Of a stretch of 60,540 nucleotides of DNA, positions 16,396-24,189 are shown in pieces (the first letter of the stretch is position 1; each line of letters begins with the position of its first letter). The translations under genes and the position numbers were made by a program. The stretch covers positions 1 to 60,540 of the forward strand of contig JBFMCR010000026.1 in assembly GCA_040754425.1 (NCBI GenBank). The letters run 5' to 3'. The notes beneath the pieces were generated by a model that made no database searches, was not told where the DNA came from, and saw only the letters and a program-made list of their open reading frames with translations. The stretch comes from UBA6918 sp040754425. GTDB taxonomy: Bacteria; Pseudomonadota; Gammaproteobacteria; Burkholderiales; Thiobacillaceae.

Positions 16396-16641
16396 CTATG
16401 CCGACGGCGCAAGCTCCAGGCGGCGCTCGATGTGCTTTAGCCGGTCTTCGTGACGATCCAGGCGGGCGTGGATGGCGGCGATGTCCTCGTGCAGCAGCGC
16501 CACGTCCCGGCGGAGGCCGGCGACATGGGACTCAAGCGAGTTCACGCGGGCGCGCACTTCCTCCACGGCGCGCAGGATGTTGTCCTGCCCGGCGCGCAAG
16601 GCTCGCAGATGTTCGAGGATCAGGTTTTCGACGTTTTCCAT
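16396..16641 (-). CDS. Small coiled-coil hypothetical protein, 81 aa
   Basis: Protein of 81 residues with continuous heptads (EEVRARVNSLESHVAGL, IHARLDRHEDRLKHIERRL) that predict a parallel coiled coil. Short proteins of this sort are common next to mobile elements and toxin genes. No strong ribosome-binding site is visible. Function unknown; counted as real because the amphipathic pattern runs the full length. Confidence 0.5.
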   Translation of the reverse strand: MENVENLILEHLRALRAGQDNILRAVEEVRARVNSLESHVAGLRRDVALLHEDIAAIHARLDRHEDRLKHIERRLELAPSA

Positions 16642-16729
16642 GTTGCCATTCTAGCCCAGTTTTTTCGCCAGGTCTTCGGCGCGGGGCGTGACCTTTTCAC
16701 GCAAAAACACGCCTCAAGATCGGGCATGT

Positions 16730-16746
16730 CGCACCCTGCGGGTGCA
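16730..16746 (+). promoter_or_regulatory. NtrC-like enhancer site upstream of nasT
   Basis: cGCACC-CTGCG-GGTGCA matches the NtrC dyad TGCACC-N5-GGTGCA in 11 of 12 positions. Its centre is 76 bp upstream of the -12 GC of the sigma-54 promoter at 16800. Confidence 0.75.
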
Positions 16747-16799
16747 TGCCGCCGTCCGCCAGAAAGCAATAACTTATTGATATTTCATAACAAACAATC

Positions 16800-16815
16800 T
16801 GGCACGCGAGTTGCT
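16800..16815 (+). promoter_or_regulatory. Sigma-54 promoter of nasT
   Basis: TGGCACGCGAGTTGCT fits the -24/-12 consensus TGGCAC-N5-TTGC exactly. The expected transcription start is near 16826, leaving a leader of about 100 nt before the NasT-like gene. Confidence 0.85.
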
Positions 16816-16823
16816 GGATGAAA

Positions 16824-16899
16824 GACGAGCATGTTTTCATGCAGGCATGCTCGGCAGTCTCCTCCGATAATTCAAGCGGCCCTTCGGGGCCGTCTTTTT
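16824..16899 (+). promoter_or_regulatory. Structured leader with intrinsic terminator in front of nasT
   Basis: A stem GAGCATG/CATGCTC (16827-16833 with 16846-16852), extendable by AGAC/GTCT, is followed by CGGCCC-TTCG-GGGCCG and TCTTTTTG (16877-16899). Because the terminator lies between the promoter and the coding region, it looks like an attenuator. The first stem has no A1/G4 hexaloop, so direct NasT control is uncertain. AAAGACG at 16821-16827 could pair with CGTCTTT of the terminator arm. Confidence 0.6.
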
Positions 16900-16928
16900 G
16901 AGGATCGCGTGTAGACGGATGCATCGAT

Positions 16929-17534
16929 ATGAACGACACGGCGAACACTCCTCCTGCTCTCAAGGTCATGCTGCTCAAGGACGCGACCCACCGGCTCGAG
17001 TGGGTGACGCAGGCATTGCGCGATGCGGATTGCGAGGTGGTGCATTTCTCCGGCTCGCTGATCGAAATGGAAGCCGCCATCCAGCGCGAGGCGCCCGATG
17101 TCATCATGATCGACACCGAATCGCCCAGCCGCGACACGCTGGAGCACGTCTGCCTCTGCTCGCAGCTCTGTCCCCGCCCCATCGTGATGTTTACCGAGGA
17201 CAGCGACAGGGAAAAACTGCGCAAGGCCGTGCGTGCCGGCGTGGCCGCCTATGTCGTGGCCGGGCTCTCGGCCGAGCGCGTGCGTCCCATCCTGGAAGCC
17301 GCCATCACCCGCCACGAGATCCAGAACGAACTGGTGCAGGAACTCTCGCAGACCCGGTCGGCCTTGCAGGACAAGGAAAGCATCGACCAGGCCAAGCGTC
17401 TGCTCATCAGGCAGGGAATGAGCGAAGAGGAGGCCTACCGGCATCTGCGCAAAAAAGCGATGGATGCGGGGATCAGCGTAGCCGATGCCGCGCGCAGGCT
17501 GCTGAAAAATGCAGGTGCGAGGGGATTGGCATGA
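16929..17534 (+). CDS. nasT: ANTAR-domain antiterminator, NasT-like
   Basis: Protein of 201 residues: a receiver-like domain (residues 13-130; MIDTESPSR, IVMFTEDSD) and a C-terminal ANTAR RNA-binding domain (about 140-195; SIDQAKRLLIRQGMSEEEAY, then RRLL). NasT proteins bind two-hairpin or hexaloop leader RNAs and let polymerase pass a terminator when nitrate or nitrite is present; free NasT is normally held by NasS. No NasS is in the window. Two leaders with suitable hexaloop hairpins lie downstream at 19223 and 24440, which are the obvious targets. The gene has its own sigma-54 promoter and is translationally coupled to the next gene. Confidence 0.88.
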   Translation: MNDTANTPPALKVMLLKDATHRLEWVTQALRDADCEVVHFSGSLIEMEAAIQREAPDVIMIDTESPSRDTLEHVCLCSQLCPRPIVMFTEDSDREKLRKAVRAGVAAYVVAGLSAERVRPILEAAITRHEIQNELVQELSQTRSALQDKESIDQAKRLLIRQGMSEEEAYRHLRKKAMDAGISVADAARRLLKNAGARGLA

Positions 17535-18010
17535 CCTGGCTACAGATAAAGGGGGACCCCGCCATCCGCCAGGGCCTGTTCAGCCAATGCCGGGTGGAGT
17601 CGGACATGGACAGGAACATCGAGCGCGTGCTCGATGTCGTCGATGAACTCATGCGCGAACGCGGCATCTTCCACGCCAAACTGCATTTTTCCAGCAGCCG
17701 CGCCACACTGTGGCCGGCGGCCGATCCCATGCGCTACCGTGTGCACGTGCTGGACGAAATCCTGTCGCTGGACAGCTGCCTTGCCTACCCCAGATCCGAT
17801 TACCCCGCCGAAGCCTGCGTCGCGCCCGATCTCGTGCGTCCGGTGCTGACAAAGCTCAAGGAACTGCGACAGGTGGACGAGAACATCTACCTGCGCGCAG
17901 GCTCGCTCAACGTCGTCAACGGGCTGGTCGGGCTCAACTTCTCCTGCGACGGCTCCCACTACCTGAGTGCGGAGGAATTCCTTTCGCGCGATACGCGCTT
18001 CTGGTTCTGA
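17531..18010 (+). CDS. Hypothetical protein co-translated with nasT, 159 aa
   Basis: Soluble protein of 159 residues; its ATG overlaps the nasT stop (ATGA). It contains an amphipathic N-terminal helix (MDRNIERVLDVVDELM), YRVHVLDEILSLDSC and a C-terminal acidic part ending SRDTRFWF. No family recognised. Coupling to nasT, in the place where nasS is found in some genomes, suggests a function in nitrate control, but it does not resemble NasS (an NrtA-like solute-binding protein of about 400 residues). Confidence 0.7.
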   Translation: MTWLQIKGDPAIRQGLFSQCRVESDMDRNIERVLDVVDELMRERGIFHAKLHFSSSRATLWPAADPMRYRVHVLDEILSLDSCLAYPRSDYPAEACVAPDLVRPVLTKLKELRQVDENIYLRAGSLNVVNGLVGLNFSCDGSHYLSAEEFLSRDTRFWF

Positions 18011-18232
18011 AGCAGGCCCTGTCAGCGCCTACAGATATCGATTCGGCCACGCAGGTCGTCGATGCCGGTCGCGACGTCGCACAGGGTTGCGGCGTCGCCG
18101 CTTCGCGCCAGGCACGCGCCCGAACGCACCCTCGGGCGCGTCCAACTGAGTAAATCAAATTCATTGCCGGAAACCATGAGGCCGGGCCTGGCATACACTT
18201 ATGCATGGCCATCCACACAGAAAGCAGCAGAC

Positions 18233-18796
18233 ATGGAAAAACCGCCCGGCAACCGCATCTGCCTGTATTCCACCGGGCAGCTCGACGCCATCGTCACCGG
18301 CATGGCGCACCAGGCCGCGGGCTTTCTGGTCGGGCGTACGAAGGTGGCCATCGTCGGCGTGCTCAGGCGCGGGGCACCGTTGGCGGACCGTGTGCACCAG
18401 CGTCTGAAGGACGTTTACGGCCTGCACGACTGCCTGCGCCTGGATTTGCAGATCAAGCGCTACGCCGATGACCTTTCCCTGCTCTACCCGGAAACCAGAC
18501 TCACCGAGAATGCCGAGCACGCCGCGCTCGATCTCAGCGGCTACACCGTGCTGGTGGTGGACGATGTGATGTACCGCGGTCATTCCATGCTGCGCGCGGT
18601 GGAGTACCTGGCCAGGAAGCAACCCGTGGAAATGCGCACCGTGGTGCTGGTCGACCGTGGCGCGGCCAAGCTGCCGGTGCGCACCGACATCGTCGGCGTG
18701 CGCCTGGACGTGGCGCCTTCCGACGTCATCGAGTGCAACGTGCCGCCTTACGAGGATGAATTCAGGATCGACCTGCTGCTACGGGATCGCACGTGA
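18233..18796 (+). CDS. Type I phosphoribosyltransferase, PyrR-like
   Basis: Protein of 187 residues with the PRPP-binding loop VLVVDDVMYRGHSML, a GVLRRGAPLAD substrate loop and a DLQIKRYADDLSL segment, the layout of PyrR/Upp-type phosphoribosyltransferases. PyrR proteins control pyrimidine genes and may have uracil phosphoribosyltransferase activity. No pyrB or pyrC follows, so a regulatory role is not shown. The ATG at 18233 is favoured; longer in-frame starts would add a non-conserved tail and there is no clear ribosome-binding site for either. Confidence 0.75.
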   Translation: MEKPPGNRICLYSTGQLDAIVTGMAHQAAGFLVGRTKVAIVGVLRRGAPLADRVHQRLKDVYGLHDCLRLDLQIKRYADDLSLLYPETRLTENAEHAALDLSGYTVLVVDDVMYRGHSMLRAVEYLARKQPVEMRTVVLVDRGAAKLPVRTDIVGVRLDVAPSDVIECNVPPYEDEFRIDLLLRDRT

Positions 18797-19072
18797 AAGC
18801 TCAGAACCGAAAGCCCGTTCGCGCAATAAACCGACATGTAGAACCCCCCCGATCCCACCTCGCTGGCACCCCTCGGCATCCTGCTGTTGGCCGAGGCGAC
18901 GCTTCTGGCTGCTCGCCCCGATTCCCCTGATGTGATGCTTCGTCAGCGGCGCAACCTGTGGGCGATGAAAGCAAAGGATTTCTTCATCCTGCCGCTTGCT
19001 GCACTGCTGGCAGCATCGACTGCCGCCATCAACAGACATCCTCGGCAACCGCCTAGACGCCATCTCGGCATC
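18797..19072. other. Gene-poor stretch
   Basis: No frame here has convincing coding character: the longest, 18887-19129 on the plus strand, ends in a basic low-complexity tail and would run through the NtrC site. No repeat or hairpin of note was seen. It is the upstream part of the promoter region of the redox operon. Confidence 0.5.
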
Positions 19073-19089
19073 AGCACCACTGCGGTGCA
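19073..19089 (+). promoter_or_regulatory. NtrC-like enhancer site upstream of the redox operon
   Basis: aGCACC-ACTGC-GGTGCA matches the NtrC dyad in 11 of 12 positions. Its centre is 129 bp upstream of the -12 GC, exactly the distance found in front of nrtA. Confidence 0.8.
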
Positions 19090-19195
19090 GCCCCCAATAT
19101 ATCTGCACTGCAAGCATTCACGCGTGTGAATGATTCAGCGCTTCCAACAGCATCAAAGCTCCAGCTCCCGGCGGTTTGCAGGAATTTCCCATATC

Positions 19196-19211
19196 TGGCA
19201 CGGGCATTGCT
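19196..19211 (+). promoter_or_regulatory. Sigma-54 promoter of the redox operon
   Basis: TGGCACGGGCATTGCT matches the -24/-12 consensus. The transcript is expected to start near 19222, directly at the first leader hairpin. Confidence 0.88.
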
Positions 19212-19222
19212 GATGTTCGTGT

Positions 19223-19312
19223 GAGGGCCGCAAAGACGCAGCCCTCGGCATCAATCTCGATCAGCGTTTTTGACATCGGCGTCGCGACCCTACGTGGTCG
19301 GACGCCTTTTTT
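19223..19312 (+). promoter_or_regulatory. ANTAR-type antitermination leader of the redox operon
   Basis: Hairpin 19223-19246: stem GAGGGC/GCCCTC, one C-A mismatch, GC/GC, hexaloop AAAGAC with A at position 1 and G at position 4, the ANTAR recognition rule. It is followed by the terminator 19278-19312, GGCGTC-g-CGACC/GGTCG-GACGCC plus six T. Homologous to the leader at 24440-24530. Confidence 0.85.
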
Positions 19313-19342
19313 ATTTGGGGCTTGGCGAAATGGCAGACCGGC

Positions 19343-21385
19343 ATGGGCTCGGCATCCTGTAAACAGACGAATTACACCATCAGCTCGGTGCAGCGCGGTC
19401 TGGCGCATGCGCTTCAGTCGTCCGGAGAGACGCGGCAGGCGAACGATGACGCCGCTTCGCATCTGCCGCTGGTAATCGTCGGCGCCGGGCCGGTCGGCGT
19501 GCGCATGGCAGTCGAACTGCGGCGCATGCTGCCCGCGGTGCCGGTCGTGATCTACGGCGACGAGCCGTGGCAACCCTACAACCGCGTGCGCCTCTCGTCA
19601 CTGCTTGCCGGCGATGCGAGCTGGTCGGATTTCACCGAAGGACTCTCTCTGCCCGAAGACGTCGTCACCCGCTTCGGCTGCCGCGTGAAGACGATCGATG
19701 CCGATGCGCATTGCATCACCGATGAGACCGGTGCGGTACAGCCTTACCGCGCACTGGTGCTGGCGACCGGGTCGCGCGCCCACGTGCCCGAGATTCCCGG
19801 CGTCGAGCTGGCCGGCGTATACACCTTCCGCGACATGGGCGATGCCGAAGCATTGCAGGCCCGGCTCGCGCGCAGCCGCCGCGTGGCCGTGATCGGCGGC
19901 GGCTTGCTGGGACTGGAAACGGCGCGCGCGCTGCGCCGCTACCGCACTGAAGTGTGCGTGATCGAGCAGAGCCCGCGCCTGATGCCGAACCAGCTCGACG
20001 ATGCCGCCGCCGCACAGTTGCGCGCCCGCGTCGAAACGAGCGGGATCGAGGTCATGCTCGACGACGGCCCCGTTGCCATCCTCGGCGACGGCCGGGTCGA
20101 CGGCGTGCGGCTGCGCAGCGGACGCGTGGTCGATTGCGACACCGTCGTGCTGTCGGCGGGCATCCGTCCCAACATCGGGCTGGCGCGCGATGCCGCATTG
20201 GCATACCGGCGCGGCGTGCTGGTCGACGACCAGTTGCGCACCAGCGCGCCCGACATCTATGCGGTAGGCGAATGCGCACAGCATCGCGGACGGGTATATG
20301 GGCTGGTGGCTCCCGGCTTCGAACAGGCGGCGGTTGCGGCACGCGCCATTGCCGGACAGTCGGTGCACTATCTCGGCTCGCTATCGGCCACCCGTCTCAA
20401 GGTCGCTGACTGGCCGGTGTTCAGCATGGGCGAGGTCGGTGCGTGGCAATCGCCCGACCTGGCACGCACCCATGTTTACGAGTCGAACGGCTGCTACCGC
20501 AAGCTGGTCGTGCGCCGCGGCCGTCTCATCGGCGCACTGGCGCTGGGCGAGTGGGACGCGCTCGCGCGGGTACAGGAAGCCGTGCAGCAACAGCGGCGCA
20601 TCTGGCCCTGGCAGATCGCGCGCTTTCTGCGCAGCGGCGAACCCTGGCTCGAGGAGGCTCGCACGGTCGCGGCCTGGCCGGCCGCGGCCACGGTGTGCAA
20701 CTGCACCGGCGTGACGCGCGGCCGCCTCTCCGAGGCCATCGCCGGTGGCTGCTCCAGCGTCGCCGCGCTCAGCGAGCGAACCGGCGCATGCGGCGTGTGC
20801 GGCAGCTGCCGCCCGCTGCTGGAAAGCCTGCTCGGCGACAGCGGGCCGCGCGCGCCGATCGCCATGTCCAGGCGGCTCGGCGTGCTTGCTGCGGCGGCGC
20901 TGGCGTTGGCGCTGCTGTTCATGCTACCCGCCAACCTGCCCTATGCCGCGAGCGAAGAGTTGTCCTGGCACTGGGATCGACTGTGGCGCGACGGGTTGAT
21001 CAAACAGATCAGCGGTTACAGCCTGCTCGCGCTGGCCACCCTGCTCGCCCTGATCGGCCTGCGCAAGCGCTGGAAAAAGCTGAACCTGCTGGCTTTCGTG
21101 CATTGGCGCTGGCTGCATGCACTGGCCGGGGGACTGGCGCTCGTCACGCTGTGGGCGCACACCGGCGGCCGCACCGGCGACGGCCTCAACCAGTGGCTTG
21201 CGCTGACCATGCTCGGCGCCTCGCTCACCGGCATCGGGCTGTCGCTGTTCCTCAGCCGCGAGCACCGCTTCAGGCTCGACCTGGCAATCAGGCTGCGGCC
21301 CGCGCTGCAATGGCTGCACACGCTGCTGCTGTGGCCACTGCCCGCGCTGCTGGGCTTCCACATCTTCAAGGTTTATTACTACTGA
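19343..21385 (+). CDS. NirB-like FAD/[2Fe-2S] reductase fused to a di-heme-b-like membrane domain
   Basis: Protein of about 680 residues. Residues 43-410 form a pyridine-nucleotide-disulfide oxidoreductase fold like the N-terminus of NirB (FAD site GAGPVG, NAD(P)H site GGGLLGLE). A BFD-type [2Fe-2S] domain follows (CNCTG...CGVCGSC). The siroheme part of NirB is absent. Instead five membrane helices fill the last 170 residues; two of them carry H-x13-H (WLHALAGG to LWAHTGG, and WLHTLLL to GFHIF), the spacing that holds two b hemes in NOX/ferric-reductase proteins. This suggests electron transfer from NAD(P)H through the membrane. The start is uncertain: ATG 19343 lacks a ribosome-binding site, TTG 19322 is an alternative. 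The stop overlaps the next ATG. Confidence 0.8.
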   Translation: MGSASCKQTNYTISSVQRGLAHALQSSGETRQANDDAASHLPLVIVGAGPVGVRMAVELRRMLPAVPVVIYGDEPWQPYNRVRLSSLLAGDASWSDFTEGLSLPEDVVTRFGCRVKTIDADAHCITDETGAVQPYRALVLATGSRAHVPEIPGVELAGVYTFRDMGDAEALQARLARSRRVAVIGGGLLGLETARALRRYRTEVCVIEQSPRLMPNQLDDAAAAQLRARVETSGIEVMLDDGPVAILGDGRVDGVRLRSGRVVDCDTVVLSAGIRPNIGLARDAALAYRRGVLVDDQLRTSAPDIYAVGECAQHRGRVYGLVAPGFEQAAVAARAIAGQSVHYLGSLSATRLKVADWPVFSMGEVGAWQSPDLARTHVYESNGCYRKLVVRRGRLIGALALGEWDALARVQEAVQQQRRIWPWQIARFLRSGEPWLEEARTVAAWPAAATVCNCTGVTRGRLSEAIAGGCSSVAALSERTGACGVCGSCRPLLESLLGDSGPRAPIAMSRRLGVLAAAALALALLFMLPANLPYAASEELSWHWDRLWRDGLIKQISGYSLLALATLLALIGLRKRWKKLNLLAFVHWRWLHALAGGLALVTLWAHTGGRTGDGLNQWLALTMLGASLTGIGLSLFLSREHRFRLDLAIRLRPALQWLHTLLLWPLPALLGFHIFKVYYY

Positions 21386-22782
21386 TGAAGCGGCTCGCCA
21401 AATATCGTCCCTGGTTGTTGTGGCTTGGCGCGAGCGGGCTGCTCGTCGCCTGGCTCGCCTATGCGGTGCAGACGCCCGGACAACAGGCGAGCTTCATGCC
21501 CGGCAAGGTGACCCATGCGCACCACCAGATCGAACTGCAGTGCATGGCCTGCCATGCCGAGCCGTTCAAGGGCAGTGCCGGCATCCAGGAGTCCTGCCTC
21601 TCCTGCCACGCCAAGGAACTGAAGGCGATGGACGACTCGCATCCCATCAGCAAATTTACCGACCCGCGCAACGCCGACACCCTGGAAAAGCTCGACGCGC
21701 GCCAGTGCGTGAGCTGCCATGCCGAACACAAGACCGAGATCACACGCCCCATGGGCGTGACGCTGCCGGACGATTTCTGCGTGCGTTGCCACAGCGACAT
21801 CGAGAAGGAGCGACCCAGTCACAAGGGCATGGCCTTCGCCACCTGCGCCACCGGCGGCTGCCACAACTTCCACGACAATCGCGCGCTGTACGAGGACTTC
21901 CTCATTCGCCACGGCCAGGGCGAGAAACTCGCCGCCGAACCCAGGCTGCCCGAACGCCACCTGCGCGACTTCATGGTCTACATGGAATATCTCGACGGCG
22001 CACCGATCACCGCTTCCGACATGGACGGGCGCGTCGAACTGAAGCCGGTTCCAAAAGTTGTCCAGGACTGGGAGCACACCGCCCACGCCAAGGCCGGGGT
22101 CAACTGCTCGTCCTGCCATCAGGTGCGCAACGAGTCCGGCGAACTGGCCTGGATCAAGCAGCCCGACCATAGCGCCTGCACCAGCTGCCACAAGGAAGAA
22201 GTCGACGGCTTCCTCGGCGGCATGCACGGCATGCGCCTCAAGCAGGGACTCACTCCGATGCAGCCCGGCATGGCAGAGAAACCGATGAAAGCATCGGCCG
22301 CGCACGCCAAGCTCACCTGCATGAGCTGCCATGGCGCGCACCGTTTCGACACGCGCAAGGCCGCGATCGAGGCCTGCCTCGACTGCCACGACGACAGTCA
22401 CACGCGCGCCTACAAAGCCTCGCCGCACTTCAATCTCTGGCACGAGGAGATCAACGGCCGCGGCGCCAAGGGCAGCGGCGTGTCCTGCGCCACCTGCCAT
22501 CTGCCGCGCGTCGAGTTCATCACGCCGGAAGACGAGACCCGCGTGCTGGTGCAGCACAACCAGAACGACAACCTCAGGCCCAACGAAAAGATGGTACGCA
22601 GCGTGTGCCTGAACTGCCACGGCCTGCAGTTCAGCCTCGATGCGCTGGCCGACGGCAAGCTCGTCGCCGGCAACTTCAAGGGCATGCCGGCGAAGCAAAT
22701 CGAAAGCATCCGCATGGCGCTGGAAGCCGAAAAGCGCGGCGAGGCGCGCAAGGCTTCCGGCACCGAGGAAGAAGCGGAATGA
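21385..22782 (+). CDS. Membrane-anchored multiheme cytochrome c (10 CxxCH plus one CX4CH)
   Basis: Protein of 465 residues. An N-terminal uncleaved helix (RPWLLWLGASGLLVAWLAYA) anchors it, with the bulk in the periplasm. Ten CxxCH motifs are present (CMACH, CLSCH, CVSCH, CVRCH, CSSCH, CTSCH, CMSCH, CLDCH, CATCH, CLNCH), plus CATGGCH, a possible CX4CH site, so up to 11 c hemes. The general style is of cytochrome c3/DmsE-like or NrfB-like carriers; no NrfA or HAO active-site motif is visible. Its ATG overlaps the reductase stop, implying a stoichiometric complex with the membrane reductase. A weak hairpin lies between it and the next gene. Confidence 0.88.
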   Translation: MKRLAKYRPWLLWLGASGLLVAWLAYAVQTPGQQASFMPGKVTHAHHQIELQCMACHAEPFKGSAGIQESCLSCHAKELKAMDDSHPISKFTDPRNADTLEKLDARQCVSCHAEHKTEITRPMGVTLPDDFCVRCHSDIEKERPSHKGMAFATCATGGCHNFHDNRALYEDFLIRHGQGEKLAAEPRLPERHLRDFMVYMEYLDGAPITASDMDGRVELKPVPKVVQDWEHTAHAKAGVNCSSCHQVRNESGELAWIKQPDHSACTSCHKEEVDGFLGGMHGMRLKQGLTPMQPGMAEKPMKASAAHAKLTCMSCHGAHRFDTRKAAIEACLDCHDDSHTRAYKASPHFNLWHEEINGRGAKGSGVSCATCHLPRVEFITPEDETRVLVQHNQNDNLRPNEKMVRSVCLNCHGLQFSLDALADGKLVAGNFKGMPAKQIESIRMALEAEKRGEARKASGTEEEAE

Positions 22783-22847
22783 AACGCTTTATCGAATCCC
22801 CCGCATTGCGGGTTTTGTCCGTAGTACCTGAGTAAAAGGAGCAAGTC

Positions 22848-23408
22848 ATGCGCAAACTGAAAGTCATCTCCCCTCTCGTCGCGGGTCTGCTCGCGGCAGC
22901 GATTGCCGCGCCCGTGCAGGCGGCCGGCTGGGAATACAAGGACATCGCCGATGCGCTGCACAGCATCATGGAAGCCGATCGCACGGTCTACACCAAGCTG
23001 ATCGTCAACCGCCTGCAGAACCAGGAGAAGGTGATCAAGGCGAGCGAGCACTGGAAGGACGAAAAAGCCCTGGTGCTGCCCGCGCAGATGTTCCGCTACG
23101 GCGCCGAGCACGTTGCCGAGAAGGGTGCCAAGTTCAGCTATTCGCTCTTGTCGCTGTGGCCGGTGAATAAGCAGAACAACGCCAAGACGGCAGCCGAGAA
23201 GGCAGGGCTCGAAGCCGTGCTGAAGGGCGACCCGTACTACACGACGGAAACCCTGGGCGGCAAGAAATACTTCACCGCAGTCTATCCGGACAAGGCGGTG
23301 GCCAAGGCCTGCATCAGCTGCCACAACGACCACAAGGACAGCCCGCGCAAGGACTTCAAGATGGGCGACGTGATGGGCGGCGTGGTCGTGCGCCTGCCGA
23401 TGAACTGA
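22848..23408 (+). CDS. Tll0287-like (DUF3365) periplasmic heme protein
   Basis: Protein of 186 residues with a signal peptide (MRKLKVISPLVAGLLAAAIA, cut after VQAA) and one CISCH heme site near the C-terminus. The Tll0287-like domain is a PAS-related fold with c heme, often used as a heme-based sensor or electron carrier. A clear ribosome-binding site (AAAGGAGC) precedes the ATG. Third gene of the redox operon; the preceding gap of 65 bp contains CCCGCATTGCGGG followed by TTTTG, possibly a partial terminator or RNA processing site. Confidence 0.82.
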   Translation: MRKLKVISPLVAGLLAAAIAAPVQAAGWEYKDIADALHSIMEADRTVYTKLIVNRLQNQEKVIKASEHWKDEKALVLPAQMFRYGAEHVAEKGAKFSYSLLSLWPVNKQNNAKTAAEKAGLEAVLKGDPYYTTETLGGKKYFTAVYPDKAVAKACISCHNDHKDSPRKDFKMGDVMGGVVVRLPMN

Positions 23409-23415
23409 TCCCGCC

Positions 23416-23757
23416 ATGATGCGCAACCTGATTTTCCTGCTGGCTTTGCCGCTTTGCGCCGCACCGTCCCCGGCCAGTGATGTGCCAGACGGCAAGCGCA
23501 TCTTCGAGCGGGTCTGTTCGGCTTGTCACGCCAACGATCTGTCGGAAGCGCCTCAGCTCAAACAGCCCGCGATGTGGGCGTCGCGCCTAGCCAAGGGCCG
23601 CGAAGCGCTTTACCACAGCGCAATGAACGGCTTTGTCGGACCCACCGGCGAAGAAATGCCGCCGCGCGGCGGCCGTCCCGAATTGACCGACGCCGAAATC
23701 AGGGCGGCGGTCGATTTCATCATTTCCAACGTCAATACTGAAAGGAATACACCATGA
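23416..23757 (+). CDS. Small periplasmic class I cytochrome c
   Basis: Protein of 113 residues: signal peptide (MMRNLIFLLALPLCAAPSPA), heme site CSACH in the cytochrome c5/c555-like context GKRIFERVCSACHAND, and a likely axial Met in EEMPPRGG. It ends with the usual DAEIRAAVDFIIS helix. It starts 5 bp after the DUF3365 stop and overlaps the globin start by four bases (ATGA), so the last three genes are tightly linked. Likely a soluble electron shuttle for the operon. Confidence 0.88.
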   Translation: MMRNLIFLLALPLCAAPSPASDVPDGKRIFERVCSACHANDLSEAPQLKQPAMWASRLAKGREALYHSAMNGFVGPTGEEMPPRGGRPELTDAEIRAAVDFIISNVNTERNTP

Positions 23758-24167
23758 CTCCCCAGCAAATCTCTCTCGTGCAATCCTCCTGGGCTGCCGT
23801 CGTCCCCATCCAGGACACTGCCGCCGGCCTGTTCTACCAGCGCCTGTTCACGCTCGACCCTTCGGTCAAGCCCATGTTCAAGGGCGACATGCAGTCGCAG
23901 GGCAAAAAACTCATGCAGGCGCTCGGCTTCATCGTCAACAGCCTGACCCGGCTCGACGAAGTGGTGCCGGTAGCGCAGGACATGGCCCGCCGCCACGTCG
24001 GTTACGGCGTGCAGCCCCAGCATTACGACACCGTCGGCGCCGCGCTGCTGTGGACGCTGGAACAGGGCCTGGGCGACGCCTTCACAGAGGAAGTAAAAAC
24101 TGCCTGGGCAACGGCCTACGGCACCTTGGCCCAGGTCATGAAGGACGCTGCCTACGCAACCGCCTGA
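23754..24167 (+). CDS. Single-domain globin
   Basis: Protein of 137 residues with a full 3-over-3 globin fold: the CD region KPMFKGDMQSQGKKLM, the proximal histidine in ARRHVGYGVQPQHYD and the closing helix WATAYGTLAQVM. There is no FAD/NAD reductase part, so it is not a flavohemoglobin. Such globins bind O2 or NO; Vgb- and HGbI-like proteins detoxify NO when a reductase is available. Its position as last gene of a nitrate-regulated redox operon makes NO scavenging during nitrite turnover plausible. It is cytoplasmic, having no signal peptide, in contrast to the two preceding products. Confidence 0.88.
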   Translation: MTPQQISLVQSSWAAVVPIQDTAAGLFYQRLFTLDPSVKPMFKGDMQSQGKKLMQALGFIVNSLTRLDEVVPVAQDMARRHVGYGVQPQHYDTVGAALLWTLEQGLGDAFTEEVKTAWATAYGTLAQVMKDAAYATA

Positions 24168-24189
24168 GGACGCAAGCATGTGCCTGTCC

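Noticed and set aside
15699..16641. Complete genomic island with attachment sites at tRNA-His
   Set aside because: No integrase and no repeated tRNA 3' end found within the window.
18887..19129. Possible small membrane protein before the redox operon
   Set aside because: Basic low-complexity tail, no ribosome-binding site, and overlap with the NtrC site.
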